Below the pieces are notes generated by a model. It searched no databases. It worked only from the letters and a program-made list of their open reading frames with translations, and was not told the DNA's origin. The position numbers and the translations under genes were made by a program. Of a stretch of DNA of 64,000 bases, positions 24,941 through 33,292 are shown piece by piece. The DNA comes from an uncultured Fulvivirga sp. (GTDB taxonomy: Bacteria; Bacteroidota; Bacteroidia; Cytophagales; Cyclobacteriaceae): contig CANMSE010000001.1 of assembly GCA_947500555.1 (NCBI GenBank), positions 930,001 through 994,000 on the forward strand, written 5' to 3'. Numbering within the stretch: position 1 is the first letter of the stretch; each line of letters starts with the position of its first letter.

Positions 24941-26281
24941 ATGAATGAACAACAAACACAACCAATTGAAAAAGTGAATAACTGGATTAAGAATTCAGTA
25001 ACACTTAAACTAATTACAATTACAGTACTCATGCTTTTATTGCTGATACCGGCATCGATGATCGAATCCATTATCATGGAGCGTGAACGATTAAATAATC
25101 AAACTATACATGAGGTAAGTTCCAAATGGGCTGGAATGCAGCAGGTCTTAGGACCGGTATTGACCATTCCTATTGAATATGAATATCTGCAAAAAGAGAA
25201 ATTGGTTACTTATACCAAGTTGCTTCACATTTTGCCTGGTGAATTGAATATCGATGGTAAGGTGTCTCCAAAAAAATTAAAGCGAGGGATTTATGAAATT
25301 GTGGTATATGGTTCCGATCTCAAATTCAATGGAGAATTTAACATAGATCAGCAGATTGATGAGACAAATCTCAAAAGGATTGCTTATGATAAAGCCTATT
25401 TGACAATCGGTATTTCTGATTTAAGGGGCATCAAAAATGAAGTGGAGGTTGTCTGGAATAAAACAAAGCTACCCGTAAAGCCAGGTTCAAGAATCGACCC
25501 TATTGTCAATTCAGGAATTACAGTAGACTTGCCTCTTATTGATAAGGATAAAGCGTCTTTTCCATTTGATTTCTCTTTGAATCTTCAGGGAAGTCAAAAC
25601 ATGTCTTTTATTCCTGTAGGTAGCACGACCAATGTCAATATTCAATCGCCATGGGCTTCACCAAGTTTTGATGGCAACTTTCTTCCTGACAACAGAGAGG
25701 TAACGGACAAAGGATTTGAAGCGTCTTGGAAAATACTGCAGCTCAACAGAAATTTCCCTGAAGCCTGGATGGGAAATGCTTATCACGATAATCTTTATCA
25801 GTCTTCATTTGGAGTAAATCTCATTCTCCCACTAGATGATTATCAAAAGTCTATGAGGTCTGCAAAGTATGCTGTGATGACTATTGCCTTGACGTTTCTA
25901 ATATTCTTTATGGTAGAAGTTTTGAACAAGCGAAAAGTACACCCTTTTCAATATACGTTAGTTGGATTGGCTCTTTGCTTATTTTATGTTTTGCTGGTCT
26001 CCATTTCAGAACATTCAAACTTCAACCTGGCTTACCTTATTTCAACGGTGAGTGTAGTGTCTATGATTTCACTTTACTCAGTAAGCGTTTTCAAAATGAA
26101 AAAAATTACAGCAGTTCTTATCACCACTTTGATAAGTATTTACAGTTTTCTATTTGTGACTTTACAGTTGGCTGATTATGCACTTCTGATGGGTAGCATA
26201 GGTTTGTCTTTAATCTTAGGTGCAACAATGTATTTCACCAGGAATGTTAATTGGTATAAGCTTAATATCTCAACAGATTAA
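24941..26281 (+). CDS. creD: CreD-family inner-membrane protein
   Basis: Inner-membrane protein of 446 residues. The start at ATG 24941 was chosen; the frame can be extended to a TTG at 24908, but that lies inside the operator. One N-terminal helix (LITITVLMLLLLIPASMIE) is followed by a large extracytoplasmic domain (about 45-300) with SKWAGMQQVLGPVLTIP, the CreD family motif. Then come about six C-terminal helices (VMTIALTFLIFFMVEVLNK, YTLVGLALCLFYVLLV and others). CreD proteins are linked to envelope stress and beta-lactam response in other bacteria. Here it is probably controlled by the winged-helix repressor just upstream. Confidence 0.92.
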   Translation: MNEQQTQPIEKVNNWIKNSVTLKLITITVLMLLLLIPASMIESIIMERERLNNQTIHEVSSKWAGMQQVLGPVLTIPIEYEYLQKEKLVTYTKLLHILPGELNIDGKVSPKKLKRGIYEIVVYGSDLKFNGEFNIDQQIDETNLKRIAYDKAYLTIGISDLRGIKNEVEVVWNKTKLPVKPGSRIDPIVNSGITVDLPLIDKDKASFPFDFSLNLQGSQNMSFIPVGSTTNVNIQSPWASPSFDGNFLPDNREVTDKGFEASWKILQLNRNFPEAWMGNAYHDNLYQSSFGVNLILPLDDYQKSMRSAKYAVMTIALTFLIFFMVEVLNKRKVHPFQYTLVGLALCLFYVLLVSISEHSNFNLAYLISTVSVVSMISLYSVSVFKMKKITAVLITTLISIYSFLFVTLQLADYALLMGSIGLSLILGATMYFTRNVNWYKLNISTD

Positions 26282-26301
26282 AAATGAGGCCTTGAAGTAA
26301 T

Positions 26302-26352
26302 CCCCGCACTTGTTGCGGGGGCTCTTACTTAGAGATACCGGAATAAATCCGG
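26302..26352. repeat. Tandem small palindromes downstream of creD
   Basis: CCCCGCA/TGCGGGG with a 5-base loop (26302-26320) is followed by CCGGA/TCCGG with a 5-base loop (26338-26352). The first is GC-rich and could terminate creD transcription, though only a weak T run follows. Confidence 0.5.
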
Positions 26353-26423
26353 CAAGATGCTTTTGAGAATACATCATGATCTAGTAAGGTTCAAATAGCT
26401 AGCTTGTTAATGATCTTATTCCT

Positions 26424-26431
26424 TAGGTTTG
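26424..26431 (+). promoter_or_regulatory. Bacteroidota-type -7 promoter element
   Basis: TAGGTTTG fits TAnnTTTG, with a TTG about 17 bases upstream. It lies only 4 bases before the ATG at 26436, which would give a leaderless or very short 5' end for the epimerase message. Confidence 0.35.
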
Positions 26432-26435
26432 CTAC

Positions 26436-27440
26436 ATGAAAATTACCTCACTAGTCACAGGCGGAGCTGGTTTCATCGGGTCGCATGTCGTTACCAATCT
26501 GATTGCATTAGGATATGAGGTAATTGTGTTAGATGATCTATCGGGAGGATATGAACGTAACATCCACAAAGAGGCTCATTTAATCATAGGTTCTATTACA
26601 GATACAGCCCTGGTCAACAGACTCTTTGAAAAATATCAATTTACCTATGTATATCACCTGGCGGCTTATGCAGCAGAAGGGCTGAGTCATTTCATCAGAA
26701 GATTTAATTATGAGAACAATGTTATTGGGAGTATTAATCTCATAAATGCAGCGGTCAATAATGAAGTCAGCCATTTTGTATTTACCTCTTCTATTGCTGT
26801 TTATGGTGCTGGTCAATTACCCTTAACTGAGAGCAATGACCCACGGCCAGAAGACCCTTATGGAATTGCAAAGTATGCTATTGAGCTGGACTTGAAAAAT
26901 GCCAATAAAATGTTTGGTCTCGATTATACTATTTTCAGACCACATAATGTATATGGCCCCAAACAGAATATAAAAGACCCTTATCGAAATGTGATTGGAA
27001 TATTCATGAACAAGTTACTGAATAATGAATCTCTTCCAGTATTTGGAGATGGAGAACAGCGAAGAGCTTTTACTTACATTGATGACGTTGCTCCATTTAT
27101 CGCCAATTGTTACTCCATTTCGGAGGCAAAAAATCAAACGTTTAATATTGGTACCGATGAAGTGACTTCTGTAAATGATCTTGCTATGAAAGTTTGTAAT
27201 GCCATGGGCATCGAAAATAGGATTAACTATCTCGAAAAAAGAGAGGAAGTTTTTGAAGCATATGCAGATCATTCCAACTTCAGGAAAGTTTTTGACCCTA
27301 AACCCTCTATGAGCTTAGACAAAGGATTAATGAAAATGGCTGATTGGGCTAAATCTATTGATCATGTACAGGAAACAGCGTCAATAAAAATTGAAGTAGA
27401 AAAGAATTTACCCGAGTCATGGAAACAGAATAAGAAATGA
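26436..27440 (+). CDS. NAD-dependent nucleotide-sugar epimerase/dehydratase
   Basis: Extended SDR enzyme of 334 residues acting on a nucleotide sugar. The dinucleotide-binding motif TGGAGFIGSH is at about 8-17. The catalytic set is TSSIAVYG (Ser/Thr) and YGIAK (Tyr-x3-Lys, about 146-150). Downstream, FRPHNVYGP and RAFTYIDD are the usual UDP-sugar-binding strands. It resembles GalE/RfbB-type enzymes; the exact sugar is not determined. Its stop overlaps the glycosyltransferase start by 4 bases, so the pair probably makes and transfers a surface sugar. Confidence 0.9.
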   Translation: MKITSLVTGGAGFIGSHVVTNLIALGYEVIVLDDLSGGYERNIHKEAHLIIGSITDTALVNRLFEKYQFTYVYHLAAYAAEGLSHFIRRFNYENNVIGSINLINAAVNNEVSHFVFTSSIAVYGAGQLPLTESNDPRPEDPYGIAKYAIELDLKNANKMFGLDYTIFRPHNVYGPKQNIKDPYRNVIGIFMNKLLNNESLPVFGDGEQRRAFTYIDDVAPFIANCYSISEAKNQTFNIGTDEVTSVNDLAMKVCNAMGIENRINYLEKREEVFEAYADHSNFRKVFDPKPSMSLDKGLMKMADWAKSIDHVQETASIKIEVEKNLPESWKQNKK

Positions 27441-28453
27441 TTGGAGAAGAACTAAAAGTATCCATCATTATGGCAGTAAAAGACACAGCTATTTATTTAC
27501 CAGATTGTATCGACTCCATTATTTCTCAGACTTATCAAAACTGGGAATTATTGGCGGTCAATGACCATTCATCAGACAGCAGTCCTGAGATAATAGCAAA
27601 CTATGCTGCTCAGGATTCCAGAATCAAAATTTATCATAGTGACAGGCCTAGGTTAATACCCACTTTGCAAGTAGGCTATGCACAGGTCACAGGAAGTCTT
27701 ATCAACCGGATGGATTCTGACGATACCATGCCACATGACAAGTTAGAAACGCTCGTGAAAGAGTGGGTGAAATATGGTAAAGGGACGATTATAGCAGGAG
27801 GCACAAAACATTTTGTAGATGAAGGAGAGGTTGGAGGAGGTTTTATCCGGTATGAAGAGTGGCTGAATGAAGTAGCTAGAACTAATACTCACTATCAGCA
27901 AATCTATAAGGAATGTGTAATCCCATCACATTGCTGGATTATTCACAAGGATGATTTTGATGCGGTTGGAGCTTTTGATCCAATTGTTTATCCCGAAGAC
28001 TATGACCTTTGCTTTCGATTTTATAAGTATGGTCTGAATGTAGTTGGTATTGACAAAGTATTACATAACTGGCGTGATCGATCTAATCGAATTTCAAGAA
28101 CCTGGGAAGAGTATGAAGACAATAGATACTTTGACTTGAAATTGCGCTATTTCTATGAACTCGATCGAGATAGAGACAGGCCTCTGGTTCTTTGGGGTGC
28201 CGGAAAAAATGGAAAAGATATGGCTCAACTACTCCTCCGGTTTGATGAAGAAGTCTTTTGGATTTGTGACAATGAAAGAAAAATAGGGAAGGACATCTAT
28301 GGTATTAGGATGCATCACTTTGAGAAAATAAAAGCTCTTGAAAATCCTCAAATAATGGTTGTAGTGACTTCGCCCGATGGGCAAAAAGAGATTAAAGAAT
28401 TGCTGGAGGATTGGAATAAACAGCCAGTTAGGGATTATTGGTTTTTTGTTTGA
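27437..28453 (+). CDS. Family 2 glycosyltransferase with C-terminal Rossmann-like domain
   Basis: A 338-residue glycosyltransferase. The GT-A domain covers about 1-235, with the nucleotide-binding start VSIIMAVKDTAIYLPDCIDS, AVNDHSSD and the metal motif MDSDDT. A second small domain follows at about 245-338 (LVLWGAGKNGKDMAQLLL, then FWICDNERKIGKDIYGIRM), which looks like a nucleotide-binding Rossmann fold. It overlaps the epimerase gene by 4 bases. It probably adds a sugar to a surface glycan or glycolipid. It has no membrane segment. Confidence 0.9.
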   Translation: MIGEELKVSIIMAVKDTAIYLPDCIDSIISQTYQNWELLAVNDHSSDSSPEIIANYAAQDSRIKIYHSDRPRLIPTLQVGYAQVTGSLINRMDSDDTMPHDKLETLVKEWVKYGKGTIIAGGTKHFVDEGEVGGGFIRYEEWLNEVARTNTHYQQIYKECVIPSHCWIIHKDDFDAVGAFDPIVYPEDYDLCFRFYKYGLNVVGIDKVLHNWRDRSNRISRTWEEYEDNRYFDLKLRYFYELDRDRDRPLVLWGAGKNGKDMAQLLLRFDEEVFWICDNERKIGKDIYGIRMHHFEKIKALENPQIMVVVTSPDGQKEIKELLEDWNKQPVRDYWFFV

Positions 28454-28477
28454 ATAGTAAAAGCCACAAAACATTAT

Positions 28478-28596
28478 CGTCATTCTCGCGAAAGCGGGAA
28501 TCCCAAAGTGAATGCCTAATGGCTAAGTTGTCAGGTTGAGCCGGTCGAAACCTTACTAGCTGAATGCCAGGGACATTTCGACAAGCTCAATGTGAC
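28478..28596. repeat. Palindromic intergenic repeat between convergent genes
   Basis: It contains a hairpin TTCTCGC-GAAA-GCGGGAA (28483-28500) and longer imperfect arms at 28530-28551 and 28575-28596. The right arm holds GACAAGCTCAATGTGAC, the reverse of the GAGCTTGTC core found in other intergenic repeats of this window. It lies between the convergent glycosyltransferase and ribonuclease genes and may serve both as terminator. Confidence 0.6.
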
Positions 28597-28598
28597 AA

Positions 28599-30155
28599 TC
28601 ATTTCAGCTCAATCTCTTCCCCAAAACGATTGAGGAACTGATATTCTGTTACTGCAATGGAAGAATCTTGTATTAACTTCACCCATTTATAATATTTCAT
28701 AAACCACTTCAGTCTACGTGATAAAGTGCCTTTAGTGAAGTAGGCATAAATAAACGGATGCAGAACTACAGTGATTCCAGTTTCATTTTGCTGTATCATC
28801 AAGTGTTCAAGGTGCCTTTCTATCTGATCAGAGACCAATATGGAAGCACTAATCTTACCTGTACCATTACACGTAGGACAAACTTCCTTAGTCGTGATAT
28901 TCATCTCAGGCCTTACACGCTGCCTGGTGATTTGCATCAAGCCAAACTTCGACAAAGGTAAGACAGTGAATTTAGATCTGTCGGAAGCCATCTCATCTTT
29001 CATCACCTTCTGAATGAGCCTTTTGTTTTCAGCTCTCTTCATATCAATGAAATCAATTACGATTATACCTCCCATATCACGGAGCCGTAACTGCCGTGCT
29101 ATTTCCTTGGCCGCTTCGGTATTTACTGAAACGGCTGTGGCTTCCTGATCATCCTCACGATTAGACTTATTACCACTATTTACATCAATAACATGTAAAG
29201 CTTCTGTATGCTCAATAATCAGATAACCGCCACCTTTTAAGCTCACTGATTGGCCAAAGGCAGATTTGATTTGCTTTTCAATACCGAAGATTTCAAAAAT
29301 CTTTGCCTTGTTATTGAAATGCTTTACGATCTTTTCTTTTTCAGGAGCAATTTTCTGAATGTAGGTCTTAACCTCATCAAAAATCTCTTTGTCGTCAATA
29401 TGGATATTGTCGAATGATTCATTCAACACATCTCTGAGAATGGATGAAGCACGACTCATTTCACCAATGACCTTGTCTCTTGGCTTGGCGGCTTTAAGCT
29501 TTTTGCTTCCTTCTACCCACAACTCTAGGGAATTACGAAGGTCAGTGTCTAATTCTTTAACTTCTTTGCCCTCCGCTACTGTGCGGATGATAACACCAAA
29601 GTTTTCGGGTTTAATGGATGATACCAATCTGAGAAGCCTTTTTCGCTCATCACTGCTGGTTATCTTTTTCGATACGTTGACTGTGTTGGAAAATGGTACA
29701 AGTACCAAATACCTGCCAGGTATCGACAACTCACACGATAGTCTAGGCCCTTTTGTTGAGATAGGCTCTTTTACAACCTGAACTAGAATCTGCTGATTTC
29801 TTGAAAGAACATCACTGATCTTTCCATGCTTATCTATGTCAGGTCTTATCTGAAATTTATCCAGTTTACCATTAATGTTGTTTTTCTTAAGCGTGGCTTT
29901 CTTTGTGAAATCACGCAGCGAGTTATATTTTGGTCCCAGGTCAAGGTAGTGTAGAAATGCGTCTTTTTCATAACCAATGTCTATGAAAGCAGCATTTAAT
30001 CCCTGAACGACTTTTTTAACAGTACCAAGATATATATCTCCAACAGTAAACTGATCACCATCTTCGTCATGATGGAATTCAACAAGACTTTTGTCTTTTA
30101 ATAGGGCTATTCGACATCCGTTTTGAGTTGAATTAATAATTAATTCGTTACTCAA
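28599..30155 (-). CDS. rng: Ribonuclease E/G family endoribonuclease
   Basis: Cytoplasmic endoribonuclease of 518 residues, involved in RNA processing and decay. The N-terminal S1-like RNA-binding part (about 35-120) includes GDIYLGTVKKVVQGLNAAF and GYEKDAFLHYLD. The catalytic DNase-I-like part has HVIDVNSGN and GGIIVIDFIDM, which carry the metal-binding Asp residues. The Zn-link CPTCNGTGK (about residue 425) joins protomers in the family. There is no long C-terminal scaffold, so it is RNase G-like in size. It is transcribed after the 29-residue basic protein, a TPR gene and HU, a conserved order in Bacteroidota. Confidence 0.94.
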   Translation of the reverse strand: MSNELIINSTQNGCRIALLKDKSLVEFHHDEDGDQFTVGDIYLGTVKKVVQGLNAAFIDIGYEKDAFLHYLDLGPKYNSLRDFTKKATLKKNNINGKLDKFQIRPDIDKHGKISDVLSRNQQILVQVVKEPISTKGPRLSCELSIPGRYLVLVPFSNTVNVSKKITSSDERKRLLRLVSSIKPENFGVIIRTVAEGKEVKELDTDLRNSLELWVEGSKKLKAAKPRDKVIGEMSRASSILRDVLNESFDNIHIDDKEIFDEVKTYIQKIAPEKEKIVKHFNNKAKIFEIFGIEKQIKSAFGQSVSLKGGGYLIIEHTEALHVIDVNSGNKSNREDDQEATAVSVNTEAAKEIARQLRLRDMGGIIVIDFIDMKRAENKRLIQKVMKDEMASDRSKFTVLPLSKFGLMQITRQRVRPEMNITTKEVCPTCNGTGKISASILVSDQIERHLEHLMIQQNETGITVVLHPFIYAYFTKGTLSRRLKWFMKYYKWVKLIQDSSIAVTEYQFLNRFGEEIELK

Positions 30156-30223
30156 CGTCTTAAAGTTTATTTAAAAAATGGATGTGAAAGAAAGTACCCT
30201 TGCATACTTACAAGGGACTTAGA

Positions 30224-30313
30224 TTATTTTTTCTTATGTCTGTTCTTTCTAAGTCTCTTCTTTCTCTTGTGAGTAGCGATCTTATGTCGTTTTCTTTTTT
30301 TACCGCAAGGCAT
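30224..30313 (-). CDS. 29-residue highly basic protein (AURKAIP1/COX24-like)
   Basis: Short frame from ATG 30313 to TAA 30224. The start is MPCGKKRKRHKIATHKRKK and the end is LRKNRHKKK; about two thirds of the residues are Lys, Arg or His. The sequence matches what I know as the tiny Bacteroidota proteins placed in the AURKAIP1/COX24 family; related actinobacterial proteins are ribosome-bound. It lies between a TPR gene and rng in the same direction. A role as a small ribosomal subunit-associated protein is inferred from the composition and family. Confidence 0.82.
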   Translation of the reverse strand: MPCGKKRKRHKIATHKRKKRLRKNRHKKK

Positions 30314-30328
30314 AATTTTAAATTTTTT

Positions 30329-30346
30329 ATCCCGACACATCGGGAT
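30329..30346. repeat. Small perfect palindrome
   Basis: Arms ATCCCGA and TCGGGAT with a CACA loop lie between the TPR gene stop and the 29-residue gene start on the minus strand. No T run follows on the minus strand, so an RNA-processing or stabilising hairpin is more likely than a terminator. Confidence 0.4.
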
Positions 30347-30364
30347 GGTTCAACAATATTTTAT

Positions 30365-31183
30365 TTATTTCAATTCCTCCAGATAAGAATCCGCTGTTGC
30401 TTGTACAGCAGGGTCATCATCCAAAGACTTAACCAAAGTAAATTGCTCTTTCGCCTTTTCTTTATTGCCGATTTCAATGTAGCTCACTCCTAAAAAGAAT
30501 TGAGCTTGAGTATTGTTTGGATAAAGTTGTACTAGCTTAGAAAAGCGCTCAACAGCTCTATCATGTTGGCCTGATTGCATTGACAGTATGCCCAAATTGA
30601 ACATAGCTTGTTCGTTTTTTGGATTGTCTTCAAGAATCTCTCTCAGCATCATTATTCCCTGCATGGGATTTTTAGTGCTTAAGTAGGTCATGGCCAATTT
30701 ATTTTTAGCGGATAGATTATCAGGGCTTTCCTCCAGTACTTTATTAAAGTACTCTCTGGCTTTTTCACCTAAAAACTCCTGCTTCGCTCTATCCATGGCA
30801 AAACCGTATGCTTCATAGTAGGTGTCCCCTGTCTTCAGCCAGTTGGCTTCAGAAGGTTGTTTTTCGGCAATAATTTCAAAGAACTTCGCTGCACTATCAT
30901 ACTTATTAGCCTTTAAGTACAGCATGGCTAAAGAGTCTGCAAAGGTAATACTTTTTTCAATATTCTCCGCAACACCTAAATTTTCCTTTAGACGCTCAAT
31001 ATTTACCGCAATATCTGTATCAATTTCATCATCATGTGCATTGGAAGGAGCTAACGCAGATTCAGACTTTTCTGCTGAGTCAATTTCTTCCGCATCGTTT
31101 TCTACGACAACTTTGGGCAGACTGAAAAGTAGCGCTACTAAAACTGCAGCACTAATAACTAAAATGATCCTTGTTCTTAGCAT
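30365..31183 (-). CDS. Membrane-anchored TPR protein
   Basis: A 272-residue protein with one N-terminal membrane helix (IILVISAAVLVALLFSL, about 6-22), an acidic linker, then TPR repeats over about 60-270. Clear repeat pieces are YDSAAKFFEIIAEKQPSEA, AREYFNKVLEESPDNLSAK, GIMMLREILEDNPKNEQAM, AVERFSKLVQLYPNNTQAQ and KAKEQFTLVKSLDDDP. It probably scaffolds proteins at the periplasmic face. It lies between HU and the small basic protein gene on the same strand. Confidence 0.88.
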   Translation of the reverse strand: MLRTRIILVISAAVLVALLFSLPKVVVENDAEEIDSAEKSESALAPSNAHDDEIDTDIAVNIERLKENLGVAENIEKSITFADSLAMLYLKANKYDSAAKFFEIIAEKQPSEANWLKTGDTYYEAYGFAMDRAKQEFLGEKAREYFNKVLEESPDNLSAKNKLAMTYLSTKNPMQGIMMLREILEDNPKNEQAMFNLGILSMQSGQHDRAVERFSKLVQLYPNNTQAQFFLGVSYIEIGNKEKAKEQFTLVKSLDDDPAVQATADSYLEELK

Positions 31184-31242
31184 TTGATTAATTTAGTCTG
31201 CAAAGATCAAGGATCACTTCTTGAATAAAAAATAACTGACGG

Positions 31243-31545
31243 TTAAGAATTAACTTCCTTTACCTTCTTACTCCCTTTTATTTTATCAATAAAAACTTTT
31301 GATGGTTTAAAACTTGGCACATAGTGTTCATCAATCACGATGGCAGTATTTTTTGAAATATTTCTGGCAATCTTTTTCTTTCTCTTTTTATTAACAAAAC
31401 TCCCAAAACCTCTAACATAAATATTGCTACCCTCAGACATAGATGTCTTAACAATGTTGAAAAATGCTTCTACAGTTACCGATACGTCCTCCTTGGGAAT
31501 TCCCGTTTTCTCTGCAATCTCTGATATTACCTCTGCTTTGGTCAC
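31243..31545 (-). CDS. HU-family DNA-binding protein
   Basis: Small histone-like DNA-bending protein of 100 residues. It has the family order: N-terminal helices (MTKAEVISEIAEKTGIPKED), the GFGSF motif within VRGFGSFVNKKRKK, and the DNA-binding arm leading to PSFKPSKVF. The arm carries NISKNTAIVIDEHYVP, slightly longer than in E. coli HU, as in many Bacteroidota members. It is the first gene of the HU-TPR-COX24-rng run and has a TAnnTTTG promoter element upstream. Confidence 0.93.
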   Translation of the reverse strand: MTKAEVISEIAEKTGIPKEDVSVTVEAFFNIVKTSMSEGSNIYVRGFGSFVNKKRKKKIARNISKNTAIVIDEHYVPSFKPSKVFIDKIKGSKKVKEVNS

Positions 31546-31609
31546 CCGTTTTTAATGTTTAATGAACTGCTATATTTGCAGTTGTAATTCCTAACTAGTT
31601 GTTAATGAG

Positions 31610-31617
31610 CAAATTTA
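31610..31617 (-). promoter_or_regulatory. Bacteroidota-type -7 promoter element for HU
   Basis: TAAATTTG on the minus strand matches TAnnTTTG, 65 bases before the HU start. It lies in the divergent gap to mutY. Confidence 0.42.
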
Positions 31618-31698
31618 CTCCGTTAAAGGGCAATAAAAAATCAAAAAATCAAAAAAACTGACATCGTAATAAACCAGCATAAAATCAAAAAATAGTAT

Positions 31699-32763
31699 AT
31701 GAAAGCAGATCAATTTGCAGATCAAATTATTAGCTGGTATCGAAAAAACAAACGAGAGCTTCCATGGCGTGAAAGTAGAAATCCCTATCACATTTGGCTT
31801 TCAGAAGTAATTTTACAGCAGACAAGGGTTGATCAGGGGATGCCTTATTACTTTAGGTTTATAGAAAAATTTAAAACAATAAGGGATCTCGCTAAAGCGG
31901 ATGAGCGAGATGTACTTAGAGTATGGCAAGGTCTAGGATATTATTCTAGAGCCAGAAACTTACATAAGTGTGCTAAAATAATTATTAGTAAACATCAAGG
32001 TGAATTCCCATCTACATATGTTGACTTGTTAAAATTACCTGGAGTTGGGCCTTATACAGCAGCGGCTATAGCCTCTTTTGCTTTTAAAGAAAAAGCGGCT
32101 GTAGTGGATGGAAATGTTTATCGGGTTCTGTCAAGAGTATTTGGTATTGAAGATGATATCGCCTCTGGTAAAGGTCAAAAAGTGTTTCAAGAAAAAGCTA
32201 ATGAGTTAATTTCAGAAATATATCCCGATGACTATAATCAGGGAATTATGGAATTTGGAGCACTTCATTGTACACCTAAAAAACCAAAATGCTCAGAATG
32301 TATATTTGGTATTGAGTGCTTTGCTAGAGAAAATAATCGTCAGACCGATTTGCCTGTAAAAACAAAAAAAACTAAAGTTAGAAAGCGTTATTTCAATTAT
32401 TTGGTTGTTCAGCTTGAGGAGAAGCTTTTGCTGACAGAGCGCACTGAAAAAGATATCTGGCAAGGCTTGTATGACTTTCCGCTTGTTGAAAGTGATCGGC
32501 TTCTTGATTTAGATGATTTATTAAAAAATGACTTTAGTGAGTTCTTTTCCCATGCTGAGGAGGTAGAAATCAGCAAAGACTACAAACATATTTTGAGCCA
32601 TCAGCAAATCTATGCTCGTTTTTTTGAATTAAAACTCAAAAAGAAAGCCAGTATAAATTTCAATCAGCTGATCAATCGAGAGTTTTTTACTCGAAGTAAA
32701 GTTTTAGAATTACCGAAACCGGTATTGATTTCAGCCTACTTGAACGAGTCCGTTATTGATTGA
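31699..32763 (+). CDS. mutY: A/G-specific adenine DNA glycosylase
   Basis: Base-excision repair enzyme of 354 residues that removes adenine opposite 8-oxoguanine. The catalytic Glu is E36 in LSEVILQQT. The helix-hairpin-helix is LPGVGPYTAAAIASFAF (about 113-129), with the catalytic Asp 137 in VVDGNV. The iron-sulfur cluster ligands are Cys 191, 198, 201 and 207 (C-x6-C-x2-C-x5-C). The C-terminal NUDIX-like domain (about 230-350) recognises the oxidised guanine; it includes WQGLYDFPLVE. It is followed 49 bases on by ssb. Confidence 0.96.
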   Translation: MKADQFADQIISWYRKNKRELPWRESRNPYHIWLSEVILQQTRVDQGMPYYFRFIEKFKTIRDLAKADERDVLRVWQGLGYYSRARNLHKCAKIIISKHQGEFPSTYVDLLKLPGVGPYTAAAIASFAFKEKAAVVDGNVYRVLSRVFGIEDDIASGKGQKVFQEKANELISEIYPDDYNQGIMEFGALHCTPKKPKCSECIFGIECFARENNRQTDLPVKTKKTKVRKRYFNYLVVQLEEKLLLTERTEKDIWQGLYDFPLVESDRLLDLDDLLKNDFSEFFSHAEEVEISKDYKHILSHQQIYARFFELKLKKKASINFNQLINREFFTRSKVLELPKPVLISAYLNESVID

Positions 32764-32780
32764 TTTTGGCTAAGATTACT

Positions 32781-32788
32781 TAACTTTG
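32781..32788 (+). promoter_or_regulatory. Bacteroidota-type -7 promoter element for ssb
   Basis: TAACTTTG matches TAnnTTTG, 24 bases before the ssb ATG. A TTG lies about 22 bases upstream of it, overlapping the end of mutY. Confidence 0.5.
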
Positions 32789-32812
32789 CTTCAAATTTAA
32801 TTATCAAAAGAT

Positions 32813-33271
32813 ATGTCAGGAGTTAACAAAGTCATCATTGTAGGTAGGTTGGGAAAAGATCCTGAAGTGAGACATTTAGAAAATGGTGCAACCGTTGCTA
32901 ACTTTTCCGTAGCAACTTCTGAGACATATAAAGATCGTAACACAGGAGAAAGAAAAGAGCAAACGGAATGGCATAACGTTGTTTTATGGAGAGGTCTGGC
33001 GGAAGTGGCTGAGAAATACCTTCATAAAGGTGAGATGGTTTACATTGAGGGTAAATTGAGAACCAGGTCATGGGAAAAAGATGGTGTTACCCGATACACA
33101 ACTGAAATTGTAGGGGATAACATGACCATGCTTAGCCCAAAAGGGTCAAATGAAGGAATGCAGCAACAATCAGCCCCTGTAGCAAATACAAATACTCAGC
33201 AATCAAACGTGGCTTCCACACCAGCAGGCGACATTGCACTAGAGGATGAATCGGACGATTTACCTTTCTAA
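32813..33271 (+). CDS. ssb: Single-stranded DNA-binding protein
   Basis: Single-stranded DNA-binding protein of 152 residues. The OB fold starts [20 protein letters not shown] and includes [26 protein letters not shown] and [12 protein letters not shown] flexible Gln/Asn-rich linker follows (about 112-140). The acidic tip ends DDLPF, the usual partner-binding tail for recG and other repair enzymes. It sits between mutY and gldE, the classic Bacteroidota order. Confidence 0.96.
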   Translation: MSGVNKVIIVGRLGKDPEVRHLENGATVANFSVATSETYKDRNTGERKEQTEWHNVVLWRGLAEVAEKYLHKGEMVYIEGKLRTRSWEKDGVTRYTTEIVGDNMTMLSPKGSNEGMQQQSAPVANTNTQQSNVASTPAGDIALEDESDDLPF

Positions 33272-33292
33272 TGTTGGACTAATCCCAAAGTA

